DNA of 64,000 nt from Alkalibacterium pelagium (GCF_900109325.1 NZ_FNZU01000002.1:236515-300514), one strand, 5' to 3'. Shown: positions 1 through 9,410, numbered from the stretch's first letter. Translations and numbers: made by a program. Notes: generated from the letters alone by a model not told the origin.

Positions 1-295
1 AAGCGACGATCGCTTCTTCACTGGACGGTTTTTCTTTCAGATATTTGGACGACTGAAACTGAACCCCATATTTTGGATGATCCGTCCACTTGCCGATAAA
101 TTTATACTGGTCCCCTTCCTGAATCTGACCGAAGTTACCCGTAATAACCAGTTCCTTTTCCTTTAGCGTGTCACTTGATTCATTCACACTAATCAGCATC
201 ACTTTATAAAAATTTGAGGGATTGGAATAATAGATGGATAATACTTCACCCATGACATAATGCTCGTTCTCATCATTAAAAAGATTCTGCTGCAT
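1..295 (-). CDS. recD2: RecD2-type ATP-dependent DNA helicase (N-terminal part only)
   Basis: The gene starts at the ATG ending at 295 and runs off the left edge, so only about 98 N-terminal residues are present. The translation begins MQQNLFNDENEHYVMGEVLS and continues with VTGNF-like and DHPKYGVQFQ-like segments typical of the N-terminal OB-like region of RecD2/YrrC helicases. A strong AGAGGAGGGA ribosome binding site lies just upstream of the ATG. RecD2 is a 5'-3' helicase linked to mismatch repair and fork stability in Bacillus. The helicase motifs lie outside the window, so the identity rests on the N-terminus and on the mnmA neighbourhood, where recD2 is a usual neighbour. Confidence 0.8.
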   Translation of the reverse strand, partial: MQQNLFNDENEHYVMGEVLSIYYSNPSNFYKVMLISVNESSDTLKEKELVITGNFGQIQEGDQYKFIGKWTDHPKYGVQFQSSKYLKEKPSSEEAIVA

Positions 296-350
296 ACCGA
301 TCCCTCCTCTCTATGTAATATAAATAATAACAACTTGTCCACTCAACCGT

Positions 351-1106
351 CTACCGTTTGTTTCTGTAATCAGTCGGTGAACGGTACTGGTAAAGTCTGA
401 AATTTCTGTTGAATGTTCTCAATGTATTGTAGCCGCATTGAAGTGCGATTTCCTTCACCGGCAGGTCGGTGCTGTTCAAAAAATAAACTGCCTGAGTAAT
501 TCTGTACCGGTTCAGGTATTCAGTAAAAGTCATACCGGTATACTGGTAAAAAAGCTTGGATAGATAAGCATAGTCGTACTGAATGTCTTGAGCAACCGTC
601 TTGAGTGTGCAGTCCTCATAGTAATGCGCCTCAATGTAAAGGAGAATCGTCTGAATGATTTTTGTTTTTGACGGAAGAATACGCTGACTGAACGTCGTGG
701 AGCGTGTAAGTTCGTCACAGAATTTATAAAGAATACTTTTCTGTGAGAAAACAGATGTCAGGTTTTCCTTTTCAATACCCGCATTTAAAGACAGTTTATT
801 GTTATCAGGAATGGCGTGCTTGTACATTGAATAAAAGTCCTTGACCATTTCAGGAGAAAAAATCAGAAGTCTGCAGCGTGACTGATATTCAGTAATCAGT
901 TCGTGGAGCTGATTAGGAAAAATGAAGACTCCTTCATTCTCTGTAAGATAATAAGATTTCCCCTCGATTTTAACTGTCATTTCCCCTTGTTCAACGATGA
1001 TAATTTCATAGGCTCTATGAAAATGTAATGGGAAAGAACTGTTTACCAGTTCTGCATAATTAAACGTCTGAGTCTCATCCATCCCATGCTTTTCAAAAAA
1101 ATACAT
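351..1106 (-). CDS. AraC-family transcriptional regulator with N-terminal cupin domain
   Basis: This 251-residue protein has an N-terminal cupin-like sensor (about residues 20-90, with FPLHFHRAYEIIIVEQGE and the HELITEY segment) and a C-terminal pair of AraC helix-turn-helix motifs (about residues 150-250, ending in the typical CGYNTLRTFNRNFRLYQYRSPTDYR recognition region). The ligand and target genes cannot be read from the sequence. It is a lone gene, preceded by AGAGGGGGAG as ribosome binding site. It sits between recD2 and mnmA, a place more often held by a TPR-protein gene, so it may be an insertion into a conserved neighbourhood. Confidence 0.88.
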   Translation of the reverse strand: MYFFEKHGMDETQTFNYAELVNSSFPLHFHRAYEIIIVEQGEMTVKIEGKSYYLTENEGVFIFPNQLHELITEYQSRCRLLIFSPEMVKDFYSMYKHAIPDNNKLSLNAGIEKENLTSVFSQKSILYKFCDELTRSTTFSQRILPSKTKIIQTILLYIEAHYYEDCTLKTVAQDIQYDYAYLSKLFYQYTGMTFTEYLNRYRITQAVYFLNSTDLPVKEIALQCGYNTLRTFNRNFRLYQYRSPTDYRNKR

Positions 1107-1140
1107 TCAAGTCTCCCCCTCTCATCGAAGTTCGCTTTTA

Positions 1141-1168
1141 ATTATACCTTATTTCACCTCTATCATAA
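1141..1168 (-). promoter_or_regulatory. Predicted promoter of the AraC-family gene
   Basis: On the minus strand TTATGA (1163-1168) and a perfect TATAAT (1141-1146) are separated by 16 bp. The start codon follows about 35 nt downstream. Confidence 0.6.
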
Positions 1169-1219
1169 ATGATGAGATCATGTTGTAGGTAAAGGTCCTG
1201 GAATAATAGACAATTAAAG

Positions 1220-1247
1220 CATAAAAAGACCAGGAGAAGCTGGTCCA
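1220..1247 (-). terminator. Rho-independent terminator after mnmA
   Basis: On the minus strand GACCAG and CTGGTC form a stem around a short loop and are followed by TTTTTAT. It ends the mnmA transcript. Confidence 0.8.
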
Positions 1248-1311
1248 GTATTTTCCTGACACTATAATCAGGCAGGGACTGTCAGTTTCTCATGGTCTCA
1301 TTTAAAACGTC

Positions 1312-2454
<1,143 letters not shown>

Positions 2455-2512
2455 TCAATTAAATTCTGTACACTTGCACGAATTGAAGGTTCGTAAGTTT
2501 CCAGTCTGTTCC

Positions 2513-2540
2513 ATTATACTTACTAAAAAGAAGAAATCAA
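2513..2540 (-). promoter_or_regulatory. Predicted mnmA promoter
   Basis: TTGATT (2535-2540) and TATAAT (2513-2518) are separated by 16 bp on the minus strand, about 70 nt upstream of the mnmA start. Confidence 0.7.
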
Positions 2541-2701
2541 GTGATCCTGGGCTTTTTTAGGAGATTCTTATGAATTATGCTGCCTTTTGATAATGACTGT
2601 CCTAAATAGGTTGTTTCTTTTTTCAGTTTATTCCGTTACGTGCTTGATTAGCTGTCATTATAGCCTATCTAGCTGGACTTGTATGGCTCCTTCTTTCTAG
2701 C

Positions 2702-2732
2702 AGGTACAACTAGATGCGATCTAGTTATACCT
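2702..2732 (-). repeat. Near-perfect 14-bp inverted repeat with 3-nt loop
   Basis: On the minus strand AGGTATAACTAGAT and ATCTAGTTGTACCT flank a CGC loop. The single non-Watson-Crick position becomes a G-U pair only if the minus strand is transcribed; on the plus strand it is an A-C mismatch. No T-run follows, so it is not a simple terminator. It lies between the candidate sRNA terminator and the mnmA promoter. Confidence 0.75.
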
Positions 2733-2749
2733 TAGAGATTCGAGGGGCT

Positions 2750-2881
2750 GAAAAATGTCGCCAGAAGCGACATAGTTATATTTTATCCCTACCTCAATAG
2801 GGAAGACTGTCACTAGAGGCTCTCTAGCGACAGTAAACAATTATTTAAACCAGTAAGCTGTCAGTAGGAACTGTCTAGGTG
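2750..2881 (-). ncRNA. Candidate structured small RNA with own promoter and terminator
   Basis: This lies in an interval (2443-3109) with no convincing protein gene. A minus-strand TGGATA-18-TATAAT promoter (2888-2917) would start RNA near 2881. The RNA would contain a 13-bp hairpin at 2806-2834 (one G-U pair only in the minus-strand RNA), a perfect 6-bp hairpin at 2786-2803, and a 7-bp hairpin ATGTCGC/GCGACAT at 2755-2773 followed by TTTTTC, which is terminator-like. I recognise no known RNA family. Transcription is inferred from sequence alone. Confidence 0.45.
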
Positions 2882-2887
2882 TCGTTC

Positions 2888-2917
2888 ATTATATTCCATT
2901 ACAGTGAGAGATATCCA
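2888..2917 (-). promoter_or_regulatory. Predicted promoter of the candidate small RNA
   Basis: A perfect TATAAT (2888-2893) is preceded at 18 bp by TGGATA (4 of 6 matches to TTGACA) on the minus strand. Confidence 0.4.
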
Positions 2918-3061
2918 TATACATGTCCCAGCTGCAGCTTTACTTTGACTACATACTCGAGAATGCTCTTGTACTGACTGACTATAATTGCTTACAGTAA
3001 TATCACTGCTGTTATCCGGCTCCTCTATTCATAAAGACTACTCATCTTCTGTCCAAAAGGA

Positions 3062-3098
3062 AAGCCTGAAGATCACAGAATGATCCTCAGGCCTTTTT
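3062..3098 (-). terminator. Rho-independent terminator after the DUF1831 gene
   Basis: On the minus strand a GCCTGAGGATCA...TGATCTTCAGGC stem is followed by TTTCCTTTT, 12-15 nt beyond the stop codon. Confidence 0.75.
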
Positions 3099-3109
3099 AC
3101 TTAACTGAT

Positions 3110-3454
3110 TTAGTCTACAACAGTCAGAACTTTTCCTTCAACTAAACTCTTAAGGATGTTTTCTGCAAATGTTCTTTCATCTGAAAGCTGATCTGATTTA
3201 TAGAGATCGATCTTTTTCAGTCCGTTAGCCGTTACTGCAGATAGTTTCAGTTCACTTAAATCCTTTGAAATAACGATTTTTAATTTTGGAGCTTTCTTAT
3301 CTACGGCATGGATACTCAAAGTCCGCTCATACTGAAACGACCCGTTTTTTGTTTCCATAAAACCATTGTCTTTCAGCGTGTAGCGTTTTGCCTCTTCATT
3401 GACTGAGTAATGTGTGTTGCTTCCCAGCAGACCGTCTTTTTTCTGTGTAGCCAT
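3110..3454 (-). CDS. DUF1831 family protein
   Basis: This small protein (114 residues from MATQKKDGLLG) resembles the DUF1831 family, which is found in Lactobacillales beside a cysteine desulfurase and mnmA, as here. No catalytic residues or membrane segments are evident, and its role is unknown; a link to sulfur transfer for tRNA thiolation is only a guess from context. I chose the internal ATG at 3454 because GGGAGG lies 9 nt upstream of it. The longer reading frame would place that ribosome binding site inside the gene. The gap to the upstream desulfurase is 40 nt, so the two are probably cotranscribed. Confidence 0.8.
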   Translation of the reverse strand: MATQKKDGLLGSNTHYSVNEEAKRYTLKDNGFMETKNGSFQYERTLSIHAVDKKAPKLKIVISKDLSELKLSAVTANGLKKIDLYKSDQLSDERTFAENILKSLVEGKVLTVVD

Positions 3455-3494
3455 TGGCGACATCCTCCCTGACACTCGTTATACTTCTATTATT

Positions 3495-4649
3495 TTACGT
3501 TTCAGCTAAAAAATCAACTGCTTTTTTTATTTTCGCTACAACCGTCTGGCAGTCCTCTTCAGTAACCCCATAGCCGAAACTCAATCGAATCGTCTCAGAA
3601 ATTGCCGGATGGTCCGTGCCATAAAGAGCTTCGAGAACTGGACTAGGATCGACATTTCCAGCAGAACAAGCTGATCCGATAGAAACTGCGATTCTAGCCA
3701 GATCAAGATGAATCAGCAGTTTATCTGCCGGAACCCCCTTGATGTGAAGACTTAAAATATGCGGCAGACTATAATCGACTGATCCATTTACTGCATAATC
3801 GATACGAGAAGCATCCAGTTCATCCAGACATTTGCTTTTCAATGTCTGGTATGTCTCTCTAATCGTTTTTTTGTCAGTCTGCCTGATTTCTACAGCCCTT
3901 CTGAACCCGACTACGCCTGGGATGTTTTCTGTTCCTGCTCTGCGTTTATTTTCCTGCTCTCCTCCGAGCACCATGCCAGATATAGGCAGGTCCTCACTGA
4001 TGAACAAGAACCCGATACCTTTAGGGCCATTTATCTTATGGGATGAAACTGAAAGGAGATCGATTTTCTGTTCTTTGACATCGATGTCTTCGGTCCCGTA
4101 AGCCTGTACGGCATCCGTATGAAAGGCAACTTTATGGTCAAGCCCATCAAGATACTGTCCAATTTCAGTTATCGGCATAAGGGTGCCGATTTCATTATTT
4201 CCATAGATGATAGACACCAGTATCGTGTCTTCTCTGATTGCTGCCTTCACTTGCTCAGGACTAATGAGGCCTGTTTTGTCCACTGCTAATTCAGTGACTT
4301 CAAAGCCCAGACTTTTCAGATAGTTTAACGGGCGCCTGACAGCTGGGTGCTCAACGTTTGTTGTTATAATATGATTTCCTTTATAGCTGTATTTCTCTGC
4401 TGTTTTGACTACAGCCATATTGTCACTTTCGGTGCCCCCACTCGTAATGACGATCTCGTTTGGTGAGGCGTTGATACTTGCAGCAAATGTGGCCCGAGCT
4501 TCTTCCAGGAGACCTTTACTTGTCCGGCCAATCTGATGAATACTCGATGCATTTCCATAATGCATCTTCATTGCTTCAGTCATGGCTTCGATCACTTCCG
4601 GTCTGACAGGAGTCGTTGCCGCATGATCAAGATAAATATAGTTGTTCAT
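3495..4649 (-). CDS. Cysteine desulfurase (IscS/YrvO-like), probable sulfur donor for MnmA
   Basis: This PLP-dependent enzyme removes sulfur from cysteine, leaving alanine and an enzyme persulfide. The 384-residue protein has the PLP lysine in SSHKINGPKG (K205) and the active-site cysteine in SIGSACSAGN (C328), with the HTDAVQAYG PLP-binding segment near 177-185. Its location near mnmA matches the YrvO-MnmA pairing of Bacillus. A second, different cysteine desulfurase (23849-24985) is next to thiI, so the two likely serve separate thiolation pathways. The gene follows gshF by 18 nt. Confidence 0.92.
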   Translation of the reverse strand: MNNYIYLDHAATTPVRPEVIEAMTEAMKMHYGNASSIHQIGRTSKGLLEEARATFAASINASPNEIVITSGGTESDNMAVVKTAEKYSYKGNHIITTNVEHPAVRRPLNYLKSLGFEVTELAVDKTGLISPEQVKAAIREDTILVSIIYGNNEIGTLMPITEIGQYLDGLDHKVAFHTDAVQAYGTEDIDVKEQKIDLLSVSSHKINGPKGIGFLFISEDLPISGMVLGGEQENKRRAGTENIPGVVGFRRAVEIRQTDKKTIRETYQTLKSKCLDELDASRIDYAVNGSVDYSLPHILSLHIKGVPADKLLIHLDLARIAVSIGSACSAGNVDPSPVLEALYGTDHPAISETIRLSFGYGVTEEDCQTVVAKIKKAVDFLAET

Positions 4650-4667
4650 TTTATATCCCTTCCAGTT

Positions 4668-6935
4668 TTAAGATAGGTCGATAGATGGAAAGAGCATGTC
4701 AATGACTTTTCTGGTCAGATTACGCCCTTTACCCTTTTGAACGAACGCATGCATATGCATAGCCGGATTGAAATTGGCCTCGATGACGACATATCCTGGC
4801 TTATCCTCGGTACTTGGTCTAGTGATATCAGGAATGATCAGGTCCAGACCAGTGACTTTGACTTCCAGGGCCTTAGCCATCTCTACTGCCAGTTTCTTAT
4901 AGGACTCGTCCATATCGTCAGTCATATCTATAGAGTCTCCACCAGTTGAAATGTTGGAATTCTCTCTCAACAGTACGCGTTCGCCTTCAGCCGGAATACT
5001 GTCGAATGTGTAGCCTTGTTCTTTGAGCATCAGTCGCTCAAGTTCCCCCATTTTGATTTTTTCAAGAGGGGCACGGTGCTTGATTCCTCGGTAAGGATGC
5101 GTATTCTTTTTCTTAATCAGTTGTTCAATCGTCTGTCTGCCGTCACCAACTACATTTGCAGGTTGTCTCAGCAGAACAGCTTCTACATTATCATCGATCA
5201 CAACGAACCGGTACTCTGTTCCTTCAATGTAGTCTTCAACCAGAATCTGTCCATCTTCTTCAAAAGCCAGACGCACAGCTTCTGAATAAGCTTCATATGA
5301 TGCAGGATGCTTAAAAATGGAGATACCCAGCCCATAGTTGGTACTTTTAGGTTTGACGACGATTGCTTTCCGGTCAAACAGGCTATATGCATTCATAGCA
5401 TCTTCTATTGATGCAAATTCTTCTCCGTGAGGCACTCTATATCCATAAGTTTTTAGAATTTTCTTGGTAACTGTCTTATTCGCCATGATCCAGTGAGAGA
5501 TGTAGGTGTCTTTAGACGTCATATTGCCGTTTCTCACATATTCGGTCTTGTCTCCGTAAGTCAGCTTTAAAAACTGATCGTGACTGTCCAGCAGTTCCGT
5601 TTCAATCCCCAGTTTCAATGCATCAAACAAGAGCAGCTGAGTACTCATTTCCATTTCAGTAAAGCCTTTGACTAGAAACGGCTTCTCAAAGGAGACCTCT
5701 TTATATTGCTGACCCAGCTTAATCCCGTAATCAATAAAGGAACGCCCATTCTCCAGTTCTTTAACGATACGTGCAGATAATGTCTGTTCAGGATTGTCCA
5801 AGAGCATGTGTGCCGTCTCAAGGACTGCATCGTACTCACTGCTCAAATGCAGCGCATTTAGAGTCTCTTTCATCATGTTAAGCAGGAACTGCCCCTCTTC
5901 TTTGAATCGAGAGAACTCAAAGGGGTCTTCCAGCGCCGTGTGTTCATTCATTTCTGCACCGGTTCTGATATCCTCTGTCGTACTTTCCTTATCCATCCAG
6001 ACCATGGTCATCAGAAAGAGATGGGTAAACAGAGACTGCTCATAAGAGAATCCCAGTCTCGAGAATGGATTGAGGTCGAATGAACGAAATTCCACATATC
6101 GTGTCCCGTTGCTTATCAAGTTACGGACCGCCTTCCCCTTTCCTCTCAGTCGGGCTGAGCCATAATATTCACGTTCTTCTATCAATGTTCCCTCTTCCAC
6201 CAGGTGTTCAATGTCTCTGGCATATTCCTCAATGCCCTGATAGGAGACTTTGTTGCTGAAGGAGTTGTGATAGCCTAATGGACTGTTTCTTATACTTCTA
6301 TAGTACTGCCTTGAATCTTCACTTGAAAACGTGTCGTCGGAAACTGGTGATGCACCGAATAAGTAAGTCAGGAGCCATTGGTATCTCAAATAATTGCGGG
6401 ACATTTTGAGATATAGATCATTACTCCAGCTGGTCAGCTTTTCTGGTGTCTCAGCAATACTGGCAAGTTCATCAATAAAATCATATGAAAATGAGAAATT
6501 GTAATGTACACCGCTGATCATCTGCTTTTTCTTTCCATATTTTTCAGCTAGCTGCTCTCTGTACTCTATTTCTTTCCTGTCATCGACTTTGATAATCGGA
6601 ATATCTTTCTCATCAGGAAGTCGACTAGGCATACTGAACGGCCAGACAAACTCTTCAGGATCGATTGTACGATTGACCACATCATGAAGAGCCTCAAGCC
6701 ACTTATACTGTTCTTTAAGTGTATTCTGAGGTGGAGTCACCAGTTCCAGCTGAGATTCACTGAAATCCGTCTGAATGTACGGATGATGTTTCCGGCTTCC
6801 AAATGACGAAGGATGCAGGCTAAGCGCCAAATTGCCCTGTCCTGTAGTTCTCAACCCTTCCTTTTCAATTCCAAACGAGCCTTTTTTAAATAGTTCCTGT
6901 AACTGATTATCAATAACTGTCTGTTTTATATTCAT
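4668..6935 (-). CDS. gshAB: Bifunctional glutamate-cysteine ligase/glutathione synthetase GshF (GshAB)
   Basis: The 755-residue fusion makes glutathione in two ATP-dependent steps. The N-terminal part (about 1-450) is a GshA-type glutamate-cysteine ligase, with segments such as GIEKEGLR, TDFSESQLEL and ISGVHYNFS. The C-terminal part (about 480-750) is an ATP-grasp domain with KPKSTNYGLGISIF, VEDYIEGTEYR and IEANFNPAMHMHAF. This fusion is typical of Lactobacillales and some other Gram-positives. AAGGAAAG lies before the ATG. The downstream cysteine desulfurase, the tpx gene and the fRMsr gene elsewhere in the window fit an active thiol-redox system. Confidence 0.95.
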   Translation of the reverse strand: MNIKQTVIDNQLQELFKKGSFGIEKEGLRTTGQGNLALSLHPSSFGSRKHHPYIQTDFSESQLELVTPPQNTLKEQYKWLEALHDVVNRTIDPEEFVWPFSMPSRLPDEKDIPIIKVDDRKEIEYREQLAEKYGKKKQMISGVHYNFSFSYDFIDELASIAETPEKLTSWSNDLYLKMSRNYLRYQWLLTYLFGASPVSDDTFSSEDSRQYYRSIRNSPLGYHNSFSNKVSYQGIEEYARDIEHLVEEGTLIEEREYYGSARLRGKGKAVRNLISNGTRYVEFRSFDLNPFSRLGFSYEQSLFTHLFLMTMVWMDKESTTEDIRTGAEMNEHTALEDPFEFSRFKEEGQFLLNMMKETLNALHLSSEYDAVLETAHMLLDNPEQTLSARIVKELENGRSFIDYGIKLGQQYKEVSFEKPFLVKGFTEMEMSTQLLLFDALKLGIETELLDSHDQFLKLTYGDKTEYVRNGNMTSKDTYISHWIMANKTVTKKILKTYGYRVPHGEEFASIEDAMNAYSLFDRKAIVVKPKSTNYGLGISIFKHPASYEAYSEAVRLAFEEDGQILVEDYIEGTEYRFVVIDDNVEAVLLRQPANVVGDGRQTIEQLIKKKNTHPYRGIKHRAPLEKIKMGELERLMLKEQGYTFDSIPAEGERVLLRENSNISTGGDSIDMTDDMDESYKKLAVEMAKALEVKVTGLDLIIPDITRPSTEDKPGYVVIEANFNPAMHMHAFVQKGKGRNLTRKVIDMLFPSIDLS

Positions 6936-6978
6936 TCAAATCTTTCCTTACTGAGTGATTTACTTACTAATATCAAGT

Positions 6979-7006
6979 ACTATCTTATCATAAAGCTACG
7001 TGTCAA
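6979..7006 (-). promoter_or_regulatory. Possible gshF promoter
   Basis: A consensus TTGACA (7001-7006) is present on the minus strand. The best-spaced -10 candidate is weak (ATAGTA or TAGTAC at 17-18 bp). Confidence 0.35.
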
Positions 7007-7053
7007 CCTAGAAAAAAGAAAGAAGCCCACAAACAAACATTTGTTCTATATTG

Positions 7054-7082
7054 TTTAAAACAGTGTCAAAACATGCTATACT
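7054..7082 (+). promoter_or_regulatory. Possible rarA promoter
   Basis: TATACT (7077-7082) is preceded at 17 bp by TTTAAA. A small AACAAA-CA-TTTGTT inverted repeat lies just upstream (about 7032-7045) between the divergent gshF and rarA promoters. Confidence 0.4.
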
Positions 7083-7121
7083 TTAGTCACTTATATAACT
7101 CACGTGATAAAGGAGCCTTTT

Positions 7122-8387
7122 ATGAACAAACCACTAGCCTACCGTATGCGTCCGACCACGATCAGTCAGGTTGTCGGTCAGGAACATCTTGTAGGAGAAG
7201 GAAAAATCATCTGGCGGATGGTAAAGGCCAAACAGCTGTCATCCATGATCTTATATGGCCCTCCCGGAATAGGTAAGACAAGTATTGCCAGTGCAATTGC
7301 CGGTTCAACTAAGTATGCCTTTCGCACTCTGAACGCTGCCACAGATTCCAAAAAAGATCTGCAGATAGTGGTTGAGGAAGCTAAAATGAGCGGTACAGTT
7401 GTTCTGCTGCTGGATGAGGTCCATCGTCTAGATAAACCTAAACAGGATTTTCTTCTTCCGCACCTTGAAAATGGTCGAATCGTACTGATTGGGGCGACTA
7501 CTGAAAATCCGTATATATCCATACACCCTGCGATTAGAAGTCGGTCTCAAATATTTGAATTAAAACCTTTGTCTGAAAAGCAGATCACCTCGGCACTGGA
7601 ACGGGCACTGGCTGACGAAGAAAACGGACTGGGATCTGAATCTATAGATATTTCTCCCTCTGTATTGAATTATTTCTCAAGGGTGACCAATGGCGATTTA
7701 AGAAGTGCGCTGAATGCACTGGAACTGGCAGTGAAGTCTACTGATTCTGATGATAATGGAAAGACCGTTATTACATTGGATATCGCAGAAGAATGCCTTC
7801 AGCGCAAGTCTCTGACTCATGACAAGGATGGAGACGCTCACTATAATGCAATTTCAGCCTTTCAGAAGTCCATTCGGGGAAGTGACGTGCATGCAGCCCT
7901 TCATTACCTGGCACGCCTTCTGGAGGCTGGTGAATTGAAAGTGGTGATCAGACGACTGATTGTCACCGCATACGAAGATATCGGTCTGGCAAATCCTGCA
8001 GGTGTATCGAGAGCCGTACAGGCTACAGAAGCGGCTGAAAAAATTGGGCTTCCCGAAGCCAGAATCCCTCTTGCCAACGCTGTCATCGAAATGTGCCTGT
8101 CTCCTAAATCAAATAGTGCGATCAGCGCGATCGATCAGGCATTACAAGATGTTAGAGAGGGAAAAACAGGAGATGTACCGGCTCATCTGAAAGATACTCA
8201 TTATAAAGGAGCAAAAGATCTAGGAAGCGGCATTGGCTATCAGTTCCCGCATAATTTTGAAAGCCACTGGATCTCCCAGCAGTATCTTCCTGACACGATC
8301 AAAAGCAGAGAATATTACGCTCCAGTCCTGACATCCAAATTCGAGGAAGCCTTGAACAAACAGCTTCAAAAGTTTGACAATAAGTAA
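7122..8387 (+). CDS. rarA: Replication-associated recombination protein A (RarA/MgsA), AAA+ ATPase
   Basis: RarA is a clamp-loader-like AAA+ ATPase that acts at stalled replication forks. This 421-residue protein has Walker A GPPGIGKTS (about 46-54), Walker B LLLDEVHRLD (about 98-107), the sensor segment GATTENP, and the C-terminal MgsA/RarA tetramerisation region (AYEDIGLANP, PLANAVIEMCLSPKSN). The start at 7122 is chosen because AAAGGAG is 6 nt upstream; the in-frame ATG at 7104 has no such site. It is one of the few plus-strand genes. The gene order rarA, 6S-type RNA, usp is informative. Confidence 0.95.
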   Translation: MNKPLAYRMRPTTISQVVGQEHLVGEGKIIWRMVKAKQLSSMILYGPPGIGKTSIASAIAGSTKYAFRTLNAATDSKKDLQIVVEEAKMSGTVVLLLDEVHRLDKPKQDFLLPHLENGRIVLIGATTENPYISIHPAIRSRSQIFELKPLSEKQITSALERALADEENGLGSESIDISPSVLNYFSRVTNGDLRSALNALELAVKSTDSDDNGKTVITLDIAEECLQRKSLTHDKDGDAHYNAISAFQKSIRGSDVHAALHYLARLLEAGELKVVIRRLIVTAYEDIGLANPAGVSRAVQATEAAEKIGLPEARIPLANAVIEMCLSPKSNSAISAIDQALQDVREGKTGDVPAHLKDTHYKGAKDLGSGIGYQFPHNFESHWISQQYLPDTIKSREYYAPVLTSKFEEALNKQLQKFDNK

Positions 8388-8417
8388 GTAATTATTATCT
8401 GGGACGAGCTATCTGTA

Positions 8418-8446
8418 TTGACTAAAAGTACCCCCTGTGCTAATAT
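8418..8446 (+). promoter_or_regulatory. 6S RNA promoter
   Basis: TTGACT (8418-8423) and TAATAT (8441-8446) are separated by exactly 17 bp. Transcription would start near 8453. Confidence 0.8.
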
Positions 8447-8452
8447 AAAGAT

Positions 8453-8689
8453 AAGAATTCTGAGGTGTACGCGATGCCAAACTACTGTGTTGACCGAACA
8501 TTGTATTAAAACACTGGGATTCTAAAGGAAGAATTGATGACATGCCTTATCACTTGGAAGTCAGATATTTTTCTGGTGAAGCCCACCTGCCATTAGCGGG
8601 TTCAACCTAAACTGGCATTCTACCGGCACCATCGGATTTCTTATACTTAGTATGAGACGGAGCGAGGATTAATTCTTCGCTCTTTTTTT
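8453..8689 (+). ncRNA. ssrS: 6S RNA (SsrS/BsrA-type; Lacto-usp arrangement)
   Basis: 6S RNA binds the housekeeping RNA polymerase by mimicking an open promoter. The predicted transcript can close on itself: ATAAGAA near its 5' end pairs with TTCTTAT near 8637-8643, followed inward by CTGA/TCGG and GGTG/CACC. That leaves a large central region, as in 6S RNAs. It lies directly downstream of rarA, like bsrA of Bacillus, and upstream of a universal stress gene, the position of the Lacto-usp motif later linked to 6S RNA. It ends in a GAGCGA...TCGCTC terminator with a T7 tail (8660-8689). Confidence 0.82.
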
Positions 8690-8782
8690 GTATATCTATC
8701 CATTCTTTAATCGTTTCTGTTAGCTATTGTCAGGCTTTTTTTAGTATAATCAGTATATAGAACAAGAGAGGACGTGGATAGA

Positions 8783-9241
8783 ATGTTACAGGAATATAAG
8801 TCTATATTGGTGGCAATCGATGGATCTACTCAGGCAGAAAAGGCCTTCAAGAAAGCAGTCGAAGTTGCCAAACGTAATAATGCCCAACTTGTGCTGGCTC
8901 ATGTGATCGATACCCGGGCTTATCAGTCGTTTTCTACCTTTGATGGGTCAATCGCTGATAACGCACGAGTGGAAGCCAAGAACACTTTAAACGAATACAA
9001 AAAGTATGCTGAAGAAAAAGGTCTGGATAATGTAAAGGTAGTCCTGGAATACGGTTCTCCAAAAGTCATGATTGCTAAACAGATTCCTCAATCTGAGAAT
9101 ATTGATCTGATCATGCTTGGTGCCACAGGACTGAATGCTGTAGAACGTATTTTTGTCGGTTCGGTTTCTGAATATGTCATCAGACAGGCAGCTTGTGATG
9201 TCATGATCGTCCGTACAGATCTGGATAACAAGCTCGACTGA
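8783..9241 (+). CDS. Universal stress protein, UspA family
   Basis: This single-domain 152-residue Usp has the N-terminal ILVAIDGS strand and the C-terminal ATP-binding signature GATGLNAVERIFVGSVSEYV (G-2x-G-9x-G-S). This suggests the ATP-binding subclass; its specific role is unknown. I chose the ATG at 8783 because GAGAGGA lies about 9 nt upstream; the GTG at 8774 is too close to that site. It follows the 6S RNA terminator, so it has its own transcript, and a clear terminator follows. Confidence 0.92.
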   Translation: MLQEYKSILVAIDGSTQAEKAFKKAVEVAKRNNAQLVLAHVIDTRAYQSFSTFDGSIADNARVEAKNTLNEYKKYAEEKGLDNVKVVLEYGSPKVMIAKQIPQSENIDLIMLGATGLNAVERIFVGSVSEYVIRQAACDVMIVRTDLDNKLD

Positions 9242-9270
9242 TGTATCTTCTGATATTATTTATAGTAATT

Positions 9271-9315
9271 GAGTCCTGGATGAGGCTAACTAAACCTCTC
9301 CAGGGCTCTCTTTTT
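9271..9315 (+). terminator. Terminator after the usp gene
   Basis: The stem GAGTCCTGG..GAGG / CCTC..CCAGGGCTC is followed by TCTTTTT. Confidence 0.85.
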
Positions 9316-9355
9316 GTGCCTTAATACTCTTTTCCCCTACCATAGCTGTTATTGT

Positions 9356-9393
9356 CTACAAAAAAATCTGCCTGAGTTCCTCAGACAGATTTT
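9356..9393 (-). terminator. Terminator after ackA
   Basis: On the minus strand AAAATCTGTCTGAG pairs with CTCAGGCAGATTTT around a 3-nt loop and runs into a T-tract. Confidence 0.85.
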
Positions 9394-9410
9394 CTTATAT
9401 TATTTTGAAT

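Noticed and set aside
2541..3060. Possible insertion sequence remnant in the mnmA upstream interval
   Set aside because: No transposase fragment, terminal inverted repeats or target duplication were found; hairpins with their own promoter and terminator fit an RNA better.
3455..3475. Longer N-terminus for the DUF1831 protein
   Set aside because: The extra codons contain the GGGAGG ribosome binding site of the internal ATG at 3454.
7032..7045. AACAAA-CA-TTTGTT palindrome between gshF and rarA as a regulator site
   Set aside because: It is short and AT-rich and easily expected by chance; noted only in the rarA promoter entry.
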